Shown piece by piece: positions 8,353-18,007 of a stretch of DNA of 64,000 nt; the first letter of the stretch is position 1; every line of letters begins with the position of its first letter. Origin of the DNA: Planctomycetota bacterium. Its GTDB lineage: Bacteria; Planctomycetota; Phycisphaerae; Phycisphaerales; UBA1924. Location: the NCBI GenBank assembly GCA_024280755.1, contig JAJRPN010000036.1:124001-188000 (forward strand), written 5' to 3'. Below the pieces are notes generated by a model. That model was not told the DNA's origin. It ran no database searches and saw only the letters and a program-made list of their open reading frames with translations. The position numbers were made by a program, and so were the translations under genes.

Positions 8353-8631
8353 TTATTCGTTTGTGGTTTCTGTGTTTCGGTCACCTGTTTGGCGGTAGCT
8401 GATTCGTCCGTCTTTGTAGTCTTGCGCGGAGCCTTCGATGGTGGGTTTTGTACCGTTTTGGTGTTGTGTGTGGAGGTCTTTGAGGTAGGGGACGCACCAG
8501 CCGCAACCTGTGCCTGCTCCGAGGCATTCTGAGATGAGGGATGCGACCTTTGGGTCTTGGCGTTTGAGGTAGTTCTGAATTTTGCCGAGTGAGACACCAA
8601 AGCAGAGGCAGACATGATCGTTGGGTTGCAT
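8353..8631 (-). CDS. BFD-like [2Fe-2S] protein
   Basis: This 92-residue protein has the cysteine pattern of the bacterioferritin-associated ferredoxin / NifU-middle domain family: CLC near the N-terminus (residues 8-10) and CLGAGTGCGWC around residues 36-46, i.e. CxC...CxxxxxxCxxC overlapping the usual Cx(n)CxxC ligands for one [2Fe-2S] cluster. Proteins of this family release iron from bacterioferritin or serve as small redox modules in larger enzymes. The C-terminal 40 residues are polar and likely disordered. No bacterioferritin gene is nearby, so the partner is unknown. It is divergent from the gene at 8734. Confidence 0.8.
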   Translation of the reverse strand: MQPNDHVCLCFGVSLGKIQNYLKRQDPKVASLISECLGAGTGCGWCVPYLKDLHTQHQNGTKPTIEGSAQDYKDGRISYRQTGDRNTETTNE

Positions 8632-8733
8632 AGCGGGCCTTTTGATGGGTGTAAAAGCGTGTGGGGGTGAGGGTTGGTTTGGGCTTGGGGTGTGTTTTGA
8701 TCCTATTGTACACGGACGATTGAAGGAGTTTGC

Positions 8734-11085
8734 ATGGTAGTTCTGTTTACATTGACGGTGTTTTTGTCTGCGGGGTTGTTGTTTTCGATCCAGCCGATGA
8801 TTGCGAAGACGCTTTTACCAGCTTTTGGTGGCGGTTCATCTGTGTGGACGACTTGTATGTTGTTCTATCAGACGCTGTTGTTGTTGGGGTATTTGTACGC
8901 TCATATTTTGATGACGAAGTTTGGGCGAAAATCTCAGATGGCGATTCATGCGAGTTTGCTTTTGATTGCGTTGATTGTGGGCGTTGTTTTTGATACGCCT
9001 GAAGCGCCGGCGCAGGCTTCGACCTTTCCGGTGCCTTGGTTGATTTTACAGTTGTTGCTTGTTTCTGGTTTGCCTTTCTTTGCGATATCGAGCGCGGGGC
9101 CGTTGATTCAGGGTTGGTTTGCGCGGACCGGGCATGCGCGTGCGCATGATCCGTATTTTTTGTATGCTGCGAGTAATGCGGGGAGTTTGATTGGGTTGCT
9201 CGCGTATCCGTTATTGTTTGAACCGAATCTAGGGTTGATGAATCAGAGGCGGTTTTGGTTGACGGGGTTCGGGGTGTTTATTGTGCTCGCGATGTATGCA
9301 GCGAGCAAGACGCTTAAGCCTAAGGTTGAGACACCTAAGCAGAAGAAGCGTCGGCTTAAAGAAGAGGCGAGGGGTTCGATGGTTTCGGCGAATCCAGAAA
9401 CTCCTGAGCCAACTTTGGACCGCCCGATTACCTGGAAGCGTCGGTTGTATTGGATCTATCTGGCGTTTATCCCGTCGACGATGTTGTTGGGTGTGACGAG
9501 TTATATCACGATGGATGTGGTGTCGTTGCCATTGTTGTGGGTGCTGCCTTTGGTGTTGTATTTGATCACGATGATTATTGCGTTTGGCTCGAAGGTTGAG
9601 CGTGCGGTGAAGGACTTTACTCGTCCGATGGTGCTCTTGGTGATTGGTGCGATGATCTTATTGATGGCGAGCGAGTTGAATGCTGGCGGCACGATGATCA
9701 TGATTGTCGCGATCGAGTTGTTGTTGTTGACCGCGATCGGGATTGTGTGTCATGGTCGATTGGCGATGGATCGGCCTCAGGCTGTGCATTTGACAGAGTT
9801 CTTTTTGTTGATGTCTGTTGGTGGTGCTTTGGGCGGTTTGTTTAATGGGATTATTGCGCCGTTGTTTTTCAATACGAACCTTGAGTATCCGATTGCGCTT
9901 GTGTTGTCGGTGTCGATTTTGCCTTGGTCGAAAGATCTTATTGGGATGAGTGCTTCGCGGATCAAGCGAGTGAAGTTGCGGCGTCGGGTTGGTATTCCGA
10001 TGTTTGCGATGGCGTATGTGCTTGGATTGGGTTTTTATGGGCAGGCTATATCCGCGTGGATTAATGGGCTGACAGGAATGTCATTAGCGAACTCGCCTGT
10101 GGACATGACGATGGTTGCGTTGGTGACTTCGGTGCCTTCGTTATTGGTATATTTGGCTTGGAAGGATGGATTAGCGTGTGCGCTTACGCTGCTTTTACCT
10201 ATGACTGGGATTCAAATTAACGCGGCGCGTGATACGAGTGTGATCTATCGTGCTCGGACTTTTTATGGGATTCATGAGGTCACCGAGCGCGAGGAATGGG
10301 ACAATGCGAATAAGAAGTGGGTAAAGACGCACACTATTTTGCATGGCACGACGATGCACGGGATTCAGTATATGGATCCTGAACTTGAGCTTGAGCCTTT
10401 GGGGTATTACCACTTTGATGGGCCTTGCGGGATGATTATGCGTTCGGTTCAGCAGATGCGTCCTGATGGTGCGCGGATCGGGATCATGGGTCTTGGTTCG
10501 GGGGCGATGTCGGCACATGGTCGGGAGCAGGATGAGATTGTGTTCTTTGAGATTGATCCTGAGGTTGAAGCGATTGCGAGAAACCCGAGGCTGTTTACAT
10601 ACTTGGCCAAAGCGCCGGCGAAGATTGAGGTTCGGCTTGGTGATGGGCGCAAGTTGATTGAAGAGTCTGAAGCGATGGGCGAAGCGAAGTTTGATATGCT
10701 TCATGCGGATGCTTTTAGTTCTGATTCGATCCCGGTGCATTTGTTGACGGTTGAGGCGATTGAGTTGTATTTTGATCGCATTACAGATGATGGGATTATC
10801 GTGCTGCACATTTCGAATCGGTATCTGGATTTGATGCCTTTGGTGTATGAGTTAGCGAAGAGTACGACGAAGATTCCGCCTTTTATTGCTGACGAGTTTG
10901 AGATCCCAATCGATGAACAGCTTTATCGTTTTCCATCACGCTGGGTTGTGCTGACGCGTGATGTCGAGACCGGGCAACGGCTGCTCGACGAGGGGATGGA
11001 GTTGTACATCATGGATGATGAAGATCGGATGCGGCTTTGGACGGATGATTATTCGAATATCATGTCGTTGATCAACTGGTTCTAG
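8734..11085 (+). CDS. Spermidine-synthase-like membrane protein (fused transporter-like and aminopropyltransferase domains)
   Basis: The 783-residue protein begins with about ten to twelve hydrophobic helices (FLSAGLLFSIQPMIAKTLLP is the hallmark opening of fused spermidine-synthase-like proteins) and ends with a Rossmann methyltransferase-like domain of the polyamine synthase family at about 580-760: IGIMGLGSGAMSAHG binds the nucleoside, FFEIDPEVEAIARN carries the acidic residue, and DMLHADAFSSDSIPVHLLT is the gate-keeping region. The usual Asp-Tyr pair for the diamine is not obvious, so the substrate may not be putrescine. A good AAGGAG site precedes the ATG. aroC follows after 20 bases and may be co-transcribed. 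Confidence 0.85.
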   Translation: MVVLFTLTVFLSAGLLFSIQPMIAKTLLPAFGGGSSVWTTCMLFYQTLLLLGYLYAHILMTKFGRKSQMAIHASLLLIALIVGVVFDTPEAPAQASTFPVPWLILQLLLVSGLPFFAISSAGPLIQGWFARTGHARAHDPYFLYAASNAGSLIGLLAYPLLFEPNLGLMNQRRFWLTGFGVFIVLAMYAASKTLKPKVETPKQKKRRLKEEARGSMVSANPETPEPTLDRPITWKRRLYWIYLAFIPSTMLLGVTSYITMDVVSLPLLWVLPLVLYLITMIIAFGSKVERAVKDFTRPMVLLVIGAMILLMASELNAGGTMIMIVAIELLLLTAIGIVCHGRLAMDRPQAVHLTEFFLLMSVGGALGGLFNGIIAPLFFNTNLEYPIALVLSVSILPWSKDLIGMSASRIKRVKLRRRVGIPMFAMAYVLGLGFYGQAISAWINGLTGMSLANSPVDMTMVALVTSVPSLLVYLAWKDGLACALTLLLPMTGIQINAARDTSVIYRARTFYGIHEVTEREEWDNANKKWVKTHTILHGTTMHGIQYMDPELELEPLGYYHFDGPCGMIMRSVQQMRPDGARIGIMGLGSGAMSAHGREQDEIVFFEIDPEVEAIARNPRLFTYLAKAPAKIEVRLGDGRKLIEESEAMGEAKFDMLHADAFSSDSIPVHLLTVEAIELYFDRITDDGIIVLHISNRYLDLMPLVYELAKSTTKIPPFIADEFEIPIDEQLYRFPSRWVVLTRDVETGQRLLDEGMELYIMDDEDRMRLWTDDYSNIMSLINWF

Positions 11086-11105
11086 TTTTAGAGAGGAATG
11101 CACGG

Positions 11106-12323
11106 ATGACGATACCATCGAATAGATTGTCCTATCAGACCGCGGGCGAATCGCACGGGCCGGGGCTTGTCGCGACGATCCTTGGTGTGCCTGCCGGGCT
11201 TGCGATTGATGTCGATGTCATCAATGCTGAGCTGCTGCGCAGGCAAGGTGGGTATGGGCGCGGCGGTCGGATGAAGATCGAGACCGATTCGATTGAAATC
11301 CTGACAGGGGTTCGCCATGGGAAGTCGATCGGTGCGCCGATTACTTTTTTTGTCAAAAACCGTGATTCTCGGTTGGATGATCTGGAGCGGACGCCTGCGG
11401 TCTATCGCCCGCGCCCTGGGCATGCAGATCTTGCGGGGAGTGTGAAGTGGCTCACGACCGATTGTCGAGAAACGCTTGAGCGTGCGAGCGCACGCGAGAC
11501 GGCTGCACGGGTGGCGGCGACTTGTGTTGGGCGGTTGATGCTCAAGGAGATCTTTGGAGTCGAGGTGTTTGGGTTTGTGCGGTCGATTCTTGATGCGCGG
11601 ACTGATGTTCAGGTGGACGCTGAAAACTTGCCTGCGTTGATTGAGCTGCGCAATGGTTCGGATACCTACACGCTTGATCAGGCGACGACCCAAAGGCAGT
11701 GCGGGATTATTCGCCAGGCCAAGATGGATAAGGATACGGTTGGCGGCGATGTCGAGTGCCATGTGTTTGGGTGTCCTCCCGGCATTGGGAGTTCGATGAA
11801 CTGGTATGACAAGCTCGATGCGCGGATCGCGTATGCGGTGATGGGGATTCAGGCGTTCAAGGCGGTGCAGATCGGGCTTGGGGCCGAGTGTTCAAAGCGG
11901 GTTGGATCGAAGGTGCATGATCCGATCGAGTTTGATGCGTCGAAGATTGGTGAGCCTTCGCTTGGGTTTGTGCGCAGCTCGAACAACGCGGGCGGAACCG
12001 AGGGCGGGATGACCAACGGCCAGCCGATCGTAGTGACCGGAACAATGAAGCCGATCGCGACGCTCTTGCGTGGATTGCCTTCGGTCGATTTGAATACGAA
12101 GCAAGCGCAGGATTCGCAATATGAACGGTCTGATGTGTGCGCGGTGTCGGCTGCGAGTGTGGTGATGGAGAATGTGGTGGCGTTTGAAGTGGCGAGCGCG
12201 TTCATGGAGAAGTTTGGCGGTGATAGTGTGATCGAGACCCGCGCAAACTACGAATCGTTTTTGGATGTCGCGCGAACATTGCCGATTGGGGGGGAAGATC
12301 CCCCCGAATGGGTTACGGCATAA
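11106..12323 (+). CDS. aroC: Chorismate synthase
   Basis: AroC makes chorismate from 5-enolpyruvylshikimate 3-phosphate using reduced FMN, the last step of the shikimate route; its product feeds pheA at the start of this window. The 405-residue product shows the family signatures GESHGPGLVATILGVPAGL near the N-terminus, RRQGGYGRGGRMKIETD, RPGHADLAGSVKW, RASARETAARVAA and, near the C-terminus, GGTEGGMTNGQPIVV. The length slightly exceeds the usual 360-390, with the extra residues at the C-terminus. It starts 20 bases after the upstream membrane protein with a GAGAGG site, consistent with a two-gene unit. Confidence 0.97.
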   Translation: MTIPSNRLSYQTAGESHGPGLVATILGVPAGLAIDVDVINAELLRRQGGYGRGGRMKIETDSIEILTGVRHGKSIGAPITFFVKNRDSRLDDLERTPAVYRPRPGHADLAGSVKWLTTDCRETLERASARETAARVAATCVGRLMLKEIFGVEVFGFVRSILDARTDVQVDAENLPALIELRNGSDTYTLDQATTQRQCGIIRQAKMDKDTVGGDVECHVFGCPPGIGSSMNWYDKLDARIAYAVMGIQAFKAVQIGLGAECSKRVGSKVHDPIEFDASKIGEPSLGFVRSSNNAGGTEGGMTNGQPIVVTGTMKPIATLLRGLPSVDLNTKQAQDSQYERSDVCAVSAASVVMENVVAFEVASAFMEKFGGDSVIETRANYESFLDVARTLPIGGEDPPEWVTA

Positions 12324-12360
12324 CCCCTATGTTTTTCGTTTGCATTGCTTTGCATGTTGT

Positions 12361-12598
12361 GTTTCTCATGGAGAAACGATTGTTCACCCGATAGAAGAAG
12401 CATCGGGCGAGCCCGATCCTGTTCCCAGCGCATGTTGATTTGTACCTCGCTCTCGTGGGGATTTGCAGGTCGACATGCTTGGTTTATGGAATGCTCTCTC
12501 TCCGAGCAACGCTTTGCGTGCTTCGATTCCCTCTCAAAGCACGCAGCTATGAGCGTATGCTCCTCTTCAGCCCTCTCCTACCCCTCTGGGAGAGGGCT
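12361..12598. other. Structured intergenic region after aroC (several hairpins)
   Basis: Between aroC and the GNAT gene (307 bases) I see no coding potential but a series of hairpins: GTTTCTC/GAGAAAC at 12361-12377, ATCGGGC/GCCCGAT at 12402-12417, TGCGTGCTT/AAGCACGCA at 12515-12545, a small GAGC/GCTC at about 12551-12562, and a ten-pair hairpin at 12569-12598 (AGCCCTCTCC/GGAGAGGGCT) that may end transcription from either side although its T-run is short. It could be a non-coding RNA, an attenuation region or a decayed repeat. Confidence 0.45.
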
Positions 12599-12630
12599 TT
12601 GTTGTGCGCAGGATGAAACAAGGTGAAGGT

Positions 12631-13227
12631 TTATGCGTTGATGCGGCTATGCAAACCGGCGCGGATGGATTCCCATTGTGATGGGATGATCGAGTAGACG
12701 GCGGAGTCGCGGTAGTAGCCATCGGGCATGATGATGTGATTGCGGAGGGTGCCCTCGAAGGTTGCGCCGAGTTTGGAGATCGCAGCTTTGGAATGTTCGT
12801 TTCGGCTATCGGTGGAGAGGGCCACACGAATCGCGCCGAGTTGTTCGATGGCGTGCCCGAGCATGAGTAGTTTCATTGATGGATTGATCTTTGTGCCTCG
12901 GGCAGATTTGGTGATCCAGGTGGAGCCGATTTCGAGCCCATAGTGATCGGGCATGATGTTGAGATAGCTCGACGAGCCGATGGCTTTGCCGGTGCTGTTG
13001 TCGATCACGGCGAAGGTGACGGTGCTGGGCCGCTTGATCTGGAACTCGATGTATCGGCGGACCTGGTTGGTCGTGATGACCGATGATCGCATGGGCATAT
13101 ATTTGAAGACATCGGCATCGATCGCGTTGACGATGTCGGCGGTGTGCTTGAGTGCAATGGGTTCGAGGGTGACGATCTCGTTGGAGAGGGTGACGGGCAT
13201 AACATTCATGGGATTGAATCGGTTCAT
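12631..13227 (-). CDS. GNAT acetyltransferase, RimJ/RimL type
   Basis: The 198-residue protein matches the GCN5-related N-acetyltransferase fold of the RimJ/RimL/Pat branch: an opening strand (VTLEPIALKHTADIVNAI), the FAVIDNSTGKAIGSSSYL strands, the STWITKSARGTKINPSMKLL segment that forms the acetyl-CoA loop, and the GAIRVALSTDSRNEHSKAAI, KLGATFEGTLRNHI end typical of the family. It transfers acetyl from acetyl-CoA to an amine, possibly a protein N-terminus or a small molecule; the substrate is unknown. Met-7 or Met-10 are alternative starts. It converges with aroC and is divergent from the following zinc-ribbon gene. Confidence 0.85.
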   Translation of the reverse strand: MNRFNPMNVMPVTLSNEIVTLEPIALKHTADIVNAIDADVFKYMPMRSSVITTNQVRRYIEFQIKRPSTVTFAVIDNSTGKAIGSSSYLNIMPDHYGLEIGSTWITKSARGTKINPSMKLLMLGHAIEQLGAIRVALSTDSRNEHSKAAISKLGATFEGTLRNHIIMPDGYYRDSAVYSIIPSQWESIRAGLHSRINA

Positions 13228-13264
13228 GACTTGATATTAGGGGCAAAGTGCGGGAGGATAGATC

Positions 13265-13765
13265 ATGTATGACATGGATTCAGAGTTAATGGAGTACATC
13301 GGCATGCACGACGCTGGATGCCCGCGTTGCGGATACTACCTGGGAGGGTTACAGATAGCGTTGTGTCCAGAATGTGGATTTGCGTTTACACTTTTGCAGC
13401 TTCAGGAACAGCAAAAAATAATCGAACTCGATCAGAAAGAATGGTTGAAGAGGGTACGAGATATTCGGATGCAATCGCTGATATTCGCGGTGGTTCTACT
13501 CGCAGACGCAGCCGCAGTGTTGTTATTGGTGCAGGGTGGTTCGTCTGGTAAATGGTTGCAGTTTGCCATATATGTCATATTGTTTACGGCGATCGAGTTG
13601 TGTGTCTTTGTGCCTCTGACAAGCAAAAGACATCGTGACTCAAGACTAGCGTACTTCGTTATTGATTTATGCGAGGAAGGGTTTAGTGCAGTTATCCTGG
13701 TGTCTTCGTTGCCGGTGATTAGTGCTGTGATGTATTTTGTGCTTTGGGCATTGGGTTATCTTTGA
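13265..13765 (+). CDS. Zinc-ribbon membrane protein of unknown function
   Basis: This 166-residue protein has the same plan as the product at 1626-2117: a zinc ribbon (CPRCGYYLGGLQIALCPECG, residues about 19-38), a short charged coiled stretch, then three hydrophobic segments (SLIFAVVLLADAAAVLLLV, YVILFTAIELCVFVPL, and the C-terminus). The A+T content is somewhat higher than that of its neighbours. Function is unknown; the two copies in one window show that this is an expanded family. Confidence 0.7.
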   Translation: MYDMDSELMEYIGMHDAGCPRCGYYLGGLQIALCPECGFAFTLLQLQEQQKIIELDQKEWLKRVRDIRMQSLIFAVVLLADAAAVLLLVQGGSSGKWLQFAIYVILFTAIELCVFVPLTSKRHRDSRLAYFVIDLCEEGFSAVILVSSLPVISAVMYFVLWALGYL

Positions 13766-13792
13766 TCAGTGCAGCACGCGGAAGACTTCGGC

Positions 13793-15475
13793 TTAGTCGG
13801 TTAAACCCTGTTTGACTTTTTCGAGGGCGTCGAGTTTCATGGGTTCGAATCCGGTGTTGACGGCGGCTTCGTAGAGGGTGACGCCGTCGGCGCGTTGGGC
13901 GGTGAGTTGGCGGAGTTCGTCGTTCATGAGCATGAGTTCATGCACAGCCAATCGCCCTTTGTATCCAGAGCCATAGCAGATTTCGCATGGTTCGTTGTTG
14001 TGTGTGCCGGCGCCGTTGCAGGTTGTGCATAGGCGGCGCATCAGGCGTTGGGCGAGGACGCCGACGAGTGAGCTTGTGACGAGGTATGGCTCTACGCCGA
14101 TATCGAGCAGGCGGGGGATCGCGCTGGGGGCATCATTGGTGTGCAGGGTGGCGAGCACAAAGTGGCCGGTGAGCGATGCTTGGATAGCGAGTTGTGCGGT
14201 TTCTGGATCGCGGATTTCACCGACGAGGATAACATCTGGGTCTTGGCGCAGTAATGATCGCAAGCCGGTGGCGAAGGTGACATCTCGTTTGACATTGACC
14301 TGCATTTGGGCGATGCCGTCGAGGTGGTATTCGACGGGGTCTTCGATGGTCATGACATTTCGGCTCTCTCGGTCGATGCGTCCGAGTGCGGCGTAGAGTG
14401 TTGTTGTTTTCCCCGAGCCGGTTGGGCCGGTGACGAGGAGGATGCCGTTGGGGCGTTCGACGCAGTCCATAAGCTTTGTTTGGAGCTTTTTGGACATGCC
14501 GACTGCGCTCAGGTCGAGTTCGTTTTGTGATTGATCGAGCAAACGCAGGACGATTCGTTCGCCGAAGATTGTGGGGATGACGCTTAGGCGGATATCGATT
14601 TTCTTCTGCCCGATTCGGACGGTTGTTTGGCCATCCTGCGGGGAGTGTCGATTGGCGATGTCAAGTTCGGTCATGACCTTGAGGCGAGAGGAGATTGCCG
14701 AGGCGAGCGAGATCGGCGGGGAGAACGCGTCGACGAGCATGCCGTCGATTCGTAGGCGGATCGAGAGTCGTTCTTCCATCGGGTGGACATGGACATCGGA
14801 TGCGCCTCTGCGGAGTGCTTCGAAGAGGATCATGTTGACGAGGCGGATAACGGGCGTTTGGCGTGCTTGTGCGAGCAGGTCGTTGGACTTGCCGATGGCT
14901 CCGGCGGCTTTTTCGATGGCGTCTTGGTCGAGTGGGATGTCTTCGACGATTTCGGTGACGAGATCGCCGCGTTGTTCGTAGCCACGGTTGATCAGGCTTG
15001 CGACGGCGGCGCGTGGGACAAGGACGACGGTGATTGGAGCGTCGAGCGTGTCTTCGAGCATGGTGAGGATGCTGGGCTGGAGTGGTCGGCTTGTGGCGAT
15101 GACGAATGCGCCGTTGCTGTGTTCGTAGCATCCAACGCTTGCGGCGCGTGCATCGTTTTGGTCGACGAGTTCGTAGAAGCGCGAGGATGATTCGTTGAGC
15201 TTTGGTTCTGCGAGAAACGCGAGTCCGGTGCGTTGGGCGAGGAGCTTGAGTGCGCTCGCTTCATCCATCGCGAGTGTTTGGAGCATGACATCCCAAGGCT
15301 CGTCGTCGGAGCCTTCGATGGCGGCGAAGGCGCGGAGCTGATCTCCTGAGAGGCGAAGATTACCAAAGGCGCGTGCGGCGTCGTTCCAGCGGTCGACCAC
15401 GACGATGGCAGCGTCTTGATCGCGGGTTGGTTTCCGGTCAGGGTTTCTTTTGATGAGTCCGTTCATTTTGGCCAT
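13793..15475 (-). CDS. gspE: GspE/PilB-type secretion ATPase
   Basis: The 560-residue protein is the cytoplasmic hexameric ATPase that powers pseudopilus or pilus assembly. After an N-terminal MshE-like region it shows an arginine-rich linker (RGASDVHVHPMEERLSIRLR), Walker A (GPTGSGKTTTLYAAL), the Asp box (EDPVEYHLDGIAQMQVN), Walker B (LRQDPDVILVGEIRDPETA), the His box (TGHFVLATLHTNDAP) and a tetracysteine zinc motif (CTTCNGAGTHNNEPCEICYG). It starts three bases after the stop of the secretin gene, so the two form an operon. No GspF, GspG or prepilin peptidase is in the window, so type II secretion cannot be told from a type IV pilus system by context alone. Confidence 0.93.
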   Translation of the reverse strand: MAKMNGLIKRNPDRKPTRDQDAAIVVVDRWNDAARAFGNLRLSGDQLRAFAAIEGSDDEPWDVMLQTLAMDEASALKLLAQRTGLAFLAEPKLNESSSRFYELVDQNDARAASVGCYEHSNGAFVIATSRPLQPSILTMLEDTLDAPITVVLVPRAAVASLINRGYEQRGDLVTEIVEDIPLDQDAIEKAAGAIGKSNDLLAQARQTPVIRLVNMILFEALRRGASDVHVHPMEERLSIRLRIDGMLVDAFSPPISLASAISSRLKVMTELDIANRHSPQDGQTTVRIGQKKIDIRLSVIPTIFGERIVLRLLDQSQNELDLSAVGMSKKLQTKLMDCVERPNGILLVTGPTGSGKTTTLYAALGRIDRESRNVMTIEDPVEYHLDGIAQMQVNVKRDVTFATGLRSLLRQDPDVILVGEIRDPETAQLAIQASLTGHFVLATLHTNDAPSAIPRLLDIGVEPYLVTSSLVGVLAQRLMRRLCTTCNGAGTHNNEPCEICYGSGYKGRLAVHELMLMNDELRQLTAQRADGVTLYEAAVNTGFEPMKLDALEKVKQGLTD

Positions 15476-15478
15476 TGC

Positions 15479-18007
15479 TTACTCGCCGTCCTTTGCATTG
15501 GCGTCGGTGAGTTCGATGTAGGCCGGTTCGAGTTGTGGGAAGGTGCCTTTTGGTTGGTCGGTAGGTTGATTGTTTGCTTGGTTACTCGGAGCTGCTGGCA
15601 GTGCACTTGTTTGCTTTGGATCGGTGCTCATGATGAGTGCCGGTTCGAGCGTTGGCATGTCGAGGTCGATTTCCATCTCGCCTTGTGGGCCTTTGGTGAA
15701 GAGTTTGAGATCGTTGAAGTTTGGATCGCGCATGATGCGAGGGGTGAGGAAGACATAGAGCTTTGATTTGTTGTTGATCTTGCTTGTTCGTTTGAAGAGT
15801 TCGCCGAGGACGGGGATATCGCCGAGCAGTGGGACCTTGATGACGGTATCGCGTGAGTCTTCGACGGTGATGCCGCCGAGGACGATGGTTGCATCTGATG
15901 GGACGGTGACGGAACCTGTGAGCGTGTTGCGATCTCGTGGTGGTGGCGAGCCGCCGGTGCCGGTGGCCGCGGTAAAGTTGGAGAGTTCGATGTTGTATTC
16001 AAGGCGGATGAATCCGCCTTGGGAGATCGAAGGCGTGACGGTGAGTGTTGTGCCTGCCTCTTCGAACCCGCCGAAGGATGAGACGGAGTCGCCGTTGCTT
16101 GGTGTGACGATATCGAATGGTTGTTCGGAAACGGAGACGATTGTTGATTCGACATTGTCGTTGACGAGAAGCTGAGGCGTCGAGAGGATTCGGACATTTG
16201 AATCGGTCTGCGAAGCGTTGACGATCAGCGGGAGGTATTCGGACATGATGACGGCTTGGGTGAGCCCGCCGAGCCCGGTGCCGACGACCTTAGGATCTTG
16301 AAAGAGTGTTCCTGAGGATGAGAGCCCGAAGCTTGTGCCTGCGGAGTATTGCCCGGCGTTGATCTGAGTCTCGAATGCGAGGGTGAAATCTTCGTTGTCG
16401 GCGATTGAGACGATGATGGCTTGGATGTACACCTGCGAGCGTTGTTTATCGAGGCGTGTGATGAGTGCTTCGAGATCTTCTTGTTGTTTGATCGGTGCCT
16501 TGATGATGATTTGGTTTGAGAACTCGTCTGCGATGACGGTGATCTTGTTTGGATCAAAGTCGCCACCGGCTTCGCCGTTTGAGCTACTGAGAATAAATCC
16601 GCCGCTGAATGTTCGATTTGCTGCTCTGCCTGTTGATCCTGGGAGCAGTGAAGATTCGCCGGTTTGAGATTCGCCGGTGATGATGCCGGTGAGTAGGTCG
16701 GCGATGGTGAGCGCATCGGTGTGGTTGAGGACATACTCGCGGATGACGACGCGGTCGTCTTCGGTTTTGAGTTCTTCGAGGAGCGCGGCGAGCTGTGCTT
16801 GTTGGTCGTCGGTGCCGTAGTAGATGATGCTGCCTTGCTCAGGATCGACGAGCATGACCGGGCCACCTTGGGCGGTTTGGGAAGATGATTGTCCAAACTG
16901 TTGTGCTTGGCCACCGAAGTTTGAGAACTGGTTTTGTTGTGTCGCAGCTTCGATCTCAATGACTTCGCCGAGCCCGCGTCGTTTGGCGATGTTGGCGATT
17001 TGGGTCGCGCTTGAGCCCGCAAAGTAGTTGCGAGGCTCGAGGGTGTTTGGGACATCGATGACGGCGAGTACCTTGCGGACGCGAGCGATTTCGTCTTCGA
17101 TGCCTTTGAATATGAGGGCGTTGCCTTGGGGATCGATGGTGAGCCGGTCGGCGAGGTTGGAGAGTGAGCTGCCTGTGGATGGAATACCGGCAGCGGGTTG
17201 GATGTTTCTGTTCTGAGGCTGGGTGATACCGCTGGTGCGAGAAGAGTTTGAGCCGCCGATGAGTGCGATGACGCGATCGAGTGCGATCGGTGCAGCGAGG
17301 TGAGCCAGCTCGAAACGGATGTATTGCTGGACACCATCGAGGCGGAGGAGTTCGGTGACCATCGCTTCAACCCGTCGGATATCACGAGGTGGGGCGTTGA
17401 TGATCAGCACGCCAAGCTCATCGACGGCTTGGATCGCGGCGGTCTTTCCATTTGGTGCGCCAAGCGAAGCGGTGAGTGCATTGATCAAGAGTGAGGGTTT
17501 GATGTTTGGTGTGGGGATGATGAGTGTGGAGGCGCGGTCGGTGCCGAAGGTGTATTGAAGATCTGTTTTGGGTTGAACAATGTAGAAGCCCGAGTCTTGT
17601 TCAAAGACGATGGTGAAGTTGTAGAGTTCGAGCATGGCATCAAGGAAGTCGATGAGTTTGCTCTTTGCGATTCTTTGGGGTGCGTTGAAGACGATCTCGC
17701 CGGTGGGCGTGCCTTTGACAACGATACTGATGTTGAGTGATGAACCGACATAGTCGATCAGGGTGGTGAGTTCGATAGGTTCTGTGAAGACGCCAAAGGA
17801 GACAGTGGGTTCTGGGATGGCGGGTTTGGTCTCTGGTGTTTTTTTGGGTGCAGAGGCGGGCTCGAGTTGTTGCGCCAGGGTGGTGGTTGTGGTCGATACG
17901 AGGAGCCCGACAGCTGCCAAACCGACCATGCCAAGAAGGTGCTTGGGTGTGGCTTTGAAGCCAGTCTTCATGTTGGGGCTGGTTGTTCGCTGGTGGTTGT
18001 GACGCAT
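15479..18007 (-). CDS. gspD: Secretin, type II secretion GspD-like
   Basis: The 842-residue protein has a signal peptide-like stretch (LLGMVGLAAVGLLVSTTTTT), an N0 domain (VSFGVFTEPIELTTLIDYVG), several N-domain repeats (IIPTPNIKPSLLINALTASL, RNYFAGSSATQIANI, REYVLNHTDALTIADLL), and a C-terminal secretin domain with VPLLGDIPVLGELFKRTS and LYVFLTPRIMRDP. Secretins form the outer-membrane ring for folded exoproteins or pili. An AGGAG site two bases before the ATG at 18013 but eight bases before the ATG at 18007 favours the latter. A Gln/Ser/Gly-rich insertion (about 340-380) is unusual. It leads the gspD-gspE operon. Confidence 0.92.
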   Translation of the reverse strand: MRHNHQRTTSPNMKTGFKATPKHLLGMVGLAAVGLLVSTTTTTLAQQLEPASAPKKTPETKPAIPEPTVSFGVFTEPIELTTLIDYVGSSLNISIVVKGTPTGEIVFNAPQRIAKSKLIDFLDAMLELYNFTIVFEQDSGFYIVQPKTDLQYTFGTDRASTLIIPTPNIKPSLLINALTASLGAPNGKTAAIQAVDELGVLIINAPPRDIRRVEAMVTELLRLDGVQQYIRFELAHLAAPIALDRVIALIGGSNSSRTSGITQPQNRNIQPAAGIPSTGSSLSNLADRLTIDPQGNALIFKGIEDEIARVRKVLAVIDVPNTLEPRNYFAGSSATQIANIAKRRGLGEVIEIEAATQQNQFSNFGGQAQQFGQSSSQTAQGGPVMLVDPEQGSIIYYGTDDQQAQLAALLEELKTEDDRVVIREYVLNHTDALTIADLLTGIITGESQTGESSLLPGSTGRAANRTFSGGFILSSSNGEAGGDFDPNKITVIADEFSNQIIIKAPIKQQEDLEALITRLDKQRSQVYIQAIIVSIADNEDFTLAFETQINAGQYSAGTSFGLSSSGTLFQDPKVVGTGLGGLTQAVIMSEYLPLIVNASQTDSNVRILSTPQLLVNDNVESTIVSVSEQPFDIVTPSNGDSVSSFGGFEEAGTTLTVTPSISQGGFIRLEYNIELSNFTAATGTGGSPPPRDRNTLTGSVTVPSDATIVLGGITVEDSRDTVIKVPLLGDIPVLGELFKRTSKINNKSKLYVFLTPRIMRDPNFNDLKLFTKGPQGEMEIDLDMPTLEPALIMSTDPKQTSALPAAPSNQANNQPTDQPKGTFPQLEPAYIELTDANAKDGE

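Noticed and set aside
16225-17385. 386-residue minus-strand ORF inside gspD
   Set aside because: It is a second frame of the same strand as the secretin gene; its Ser/Pro/Thr-rich translation is typical of a shadow frame, and the gspD product matches a known family over the full length.
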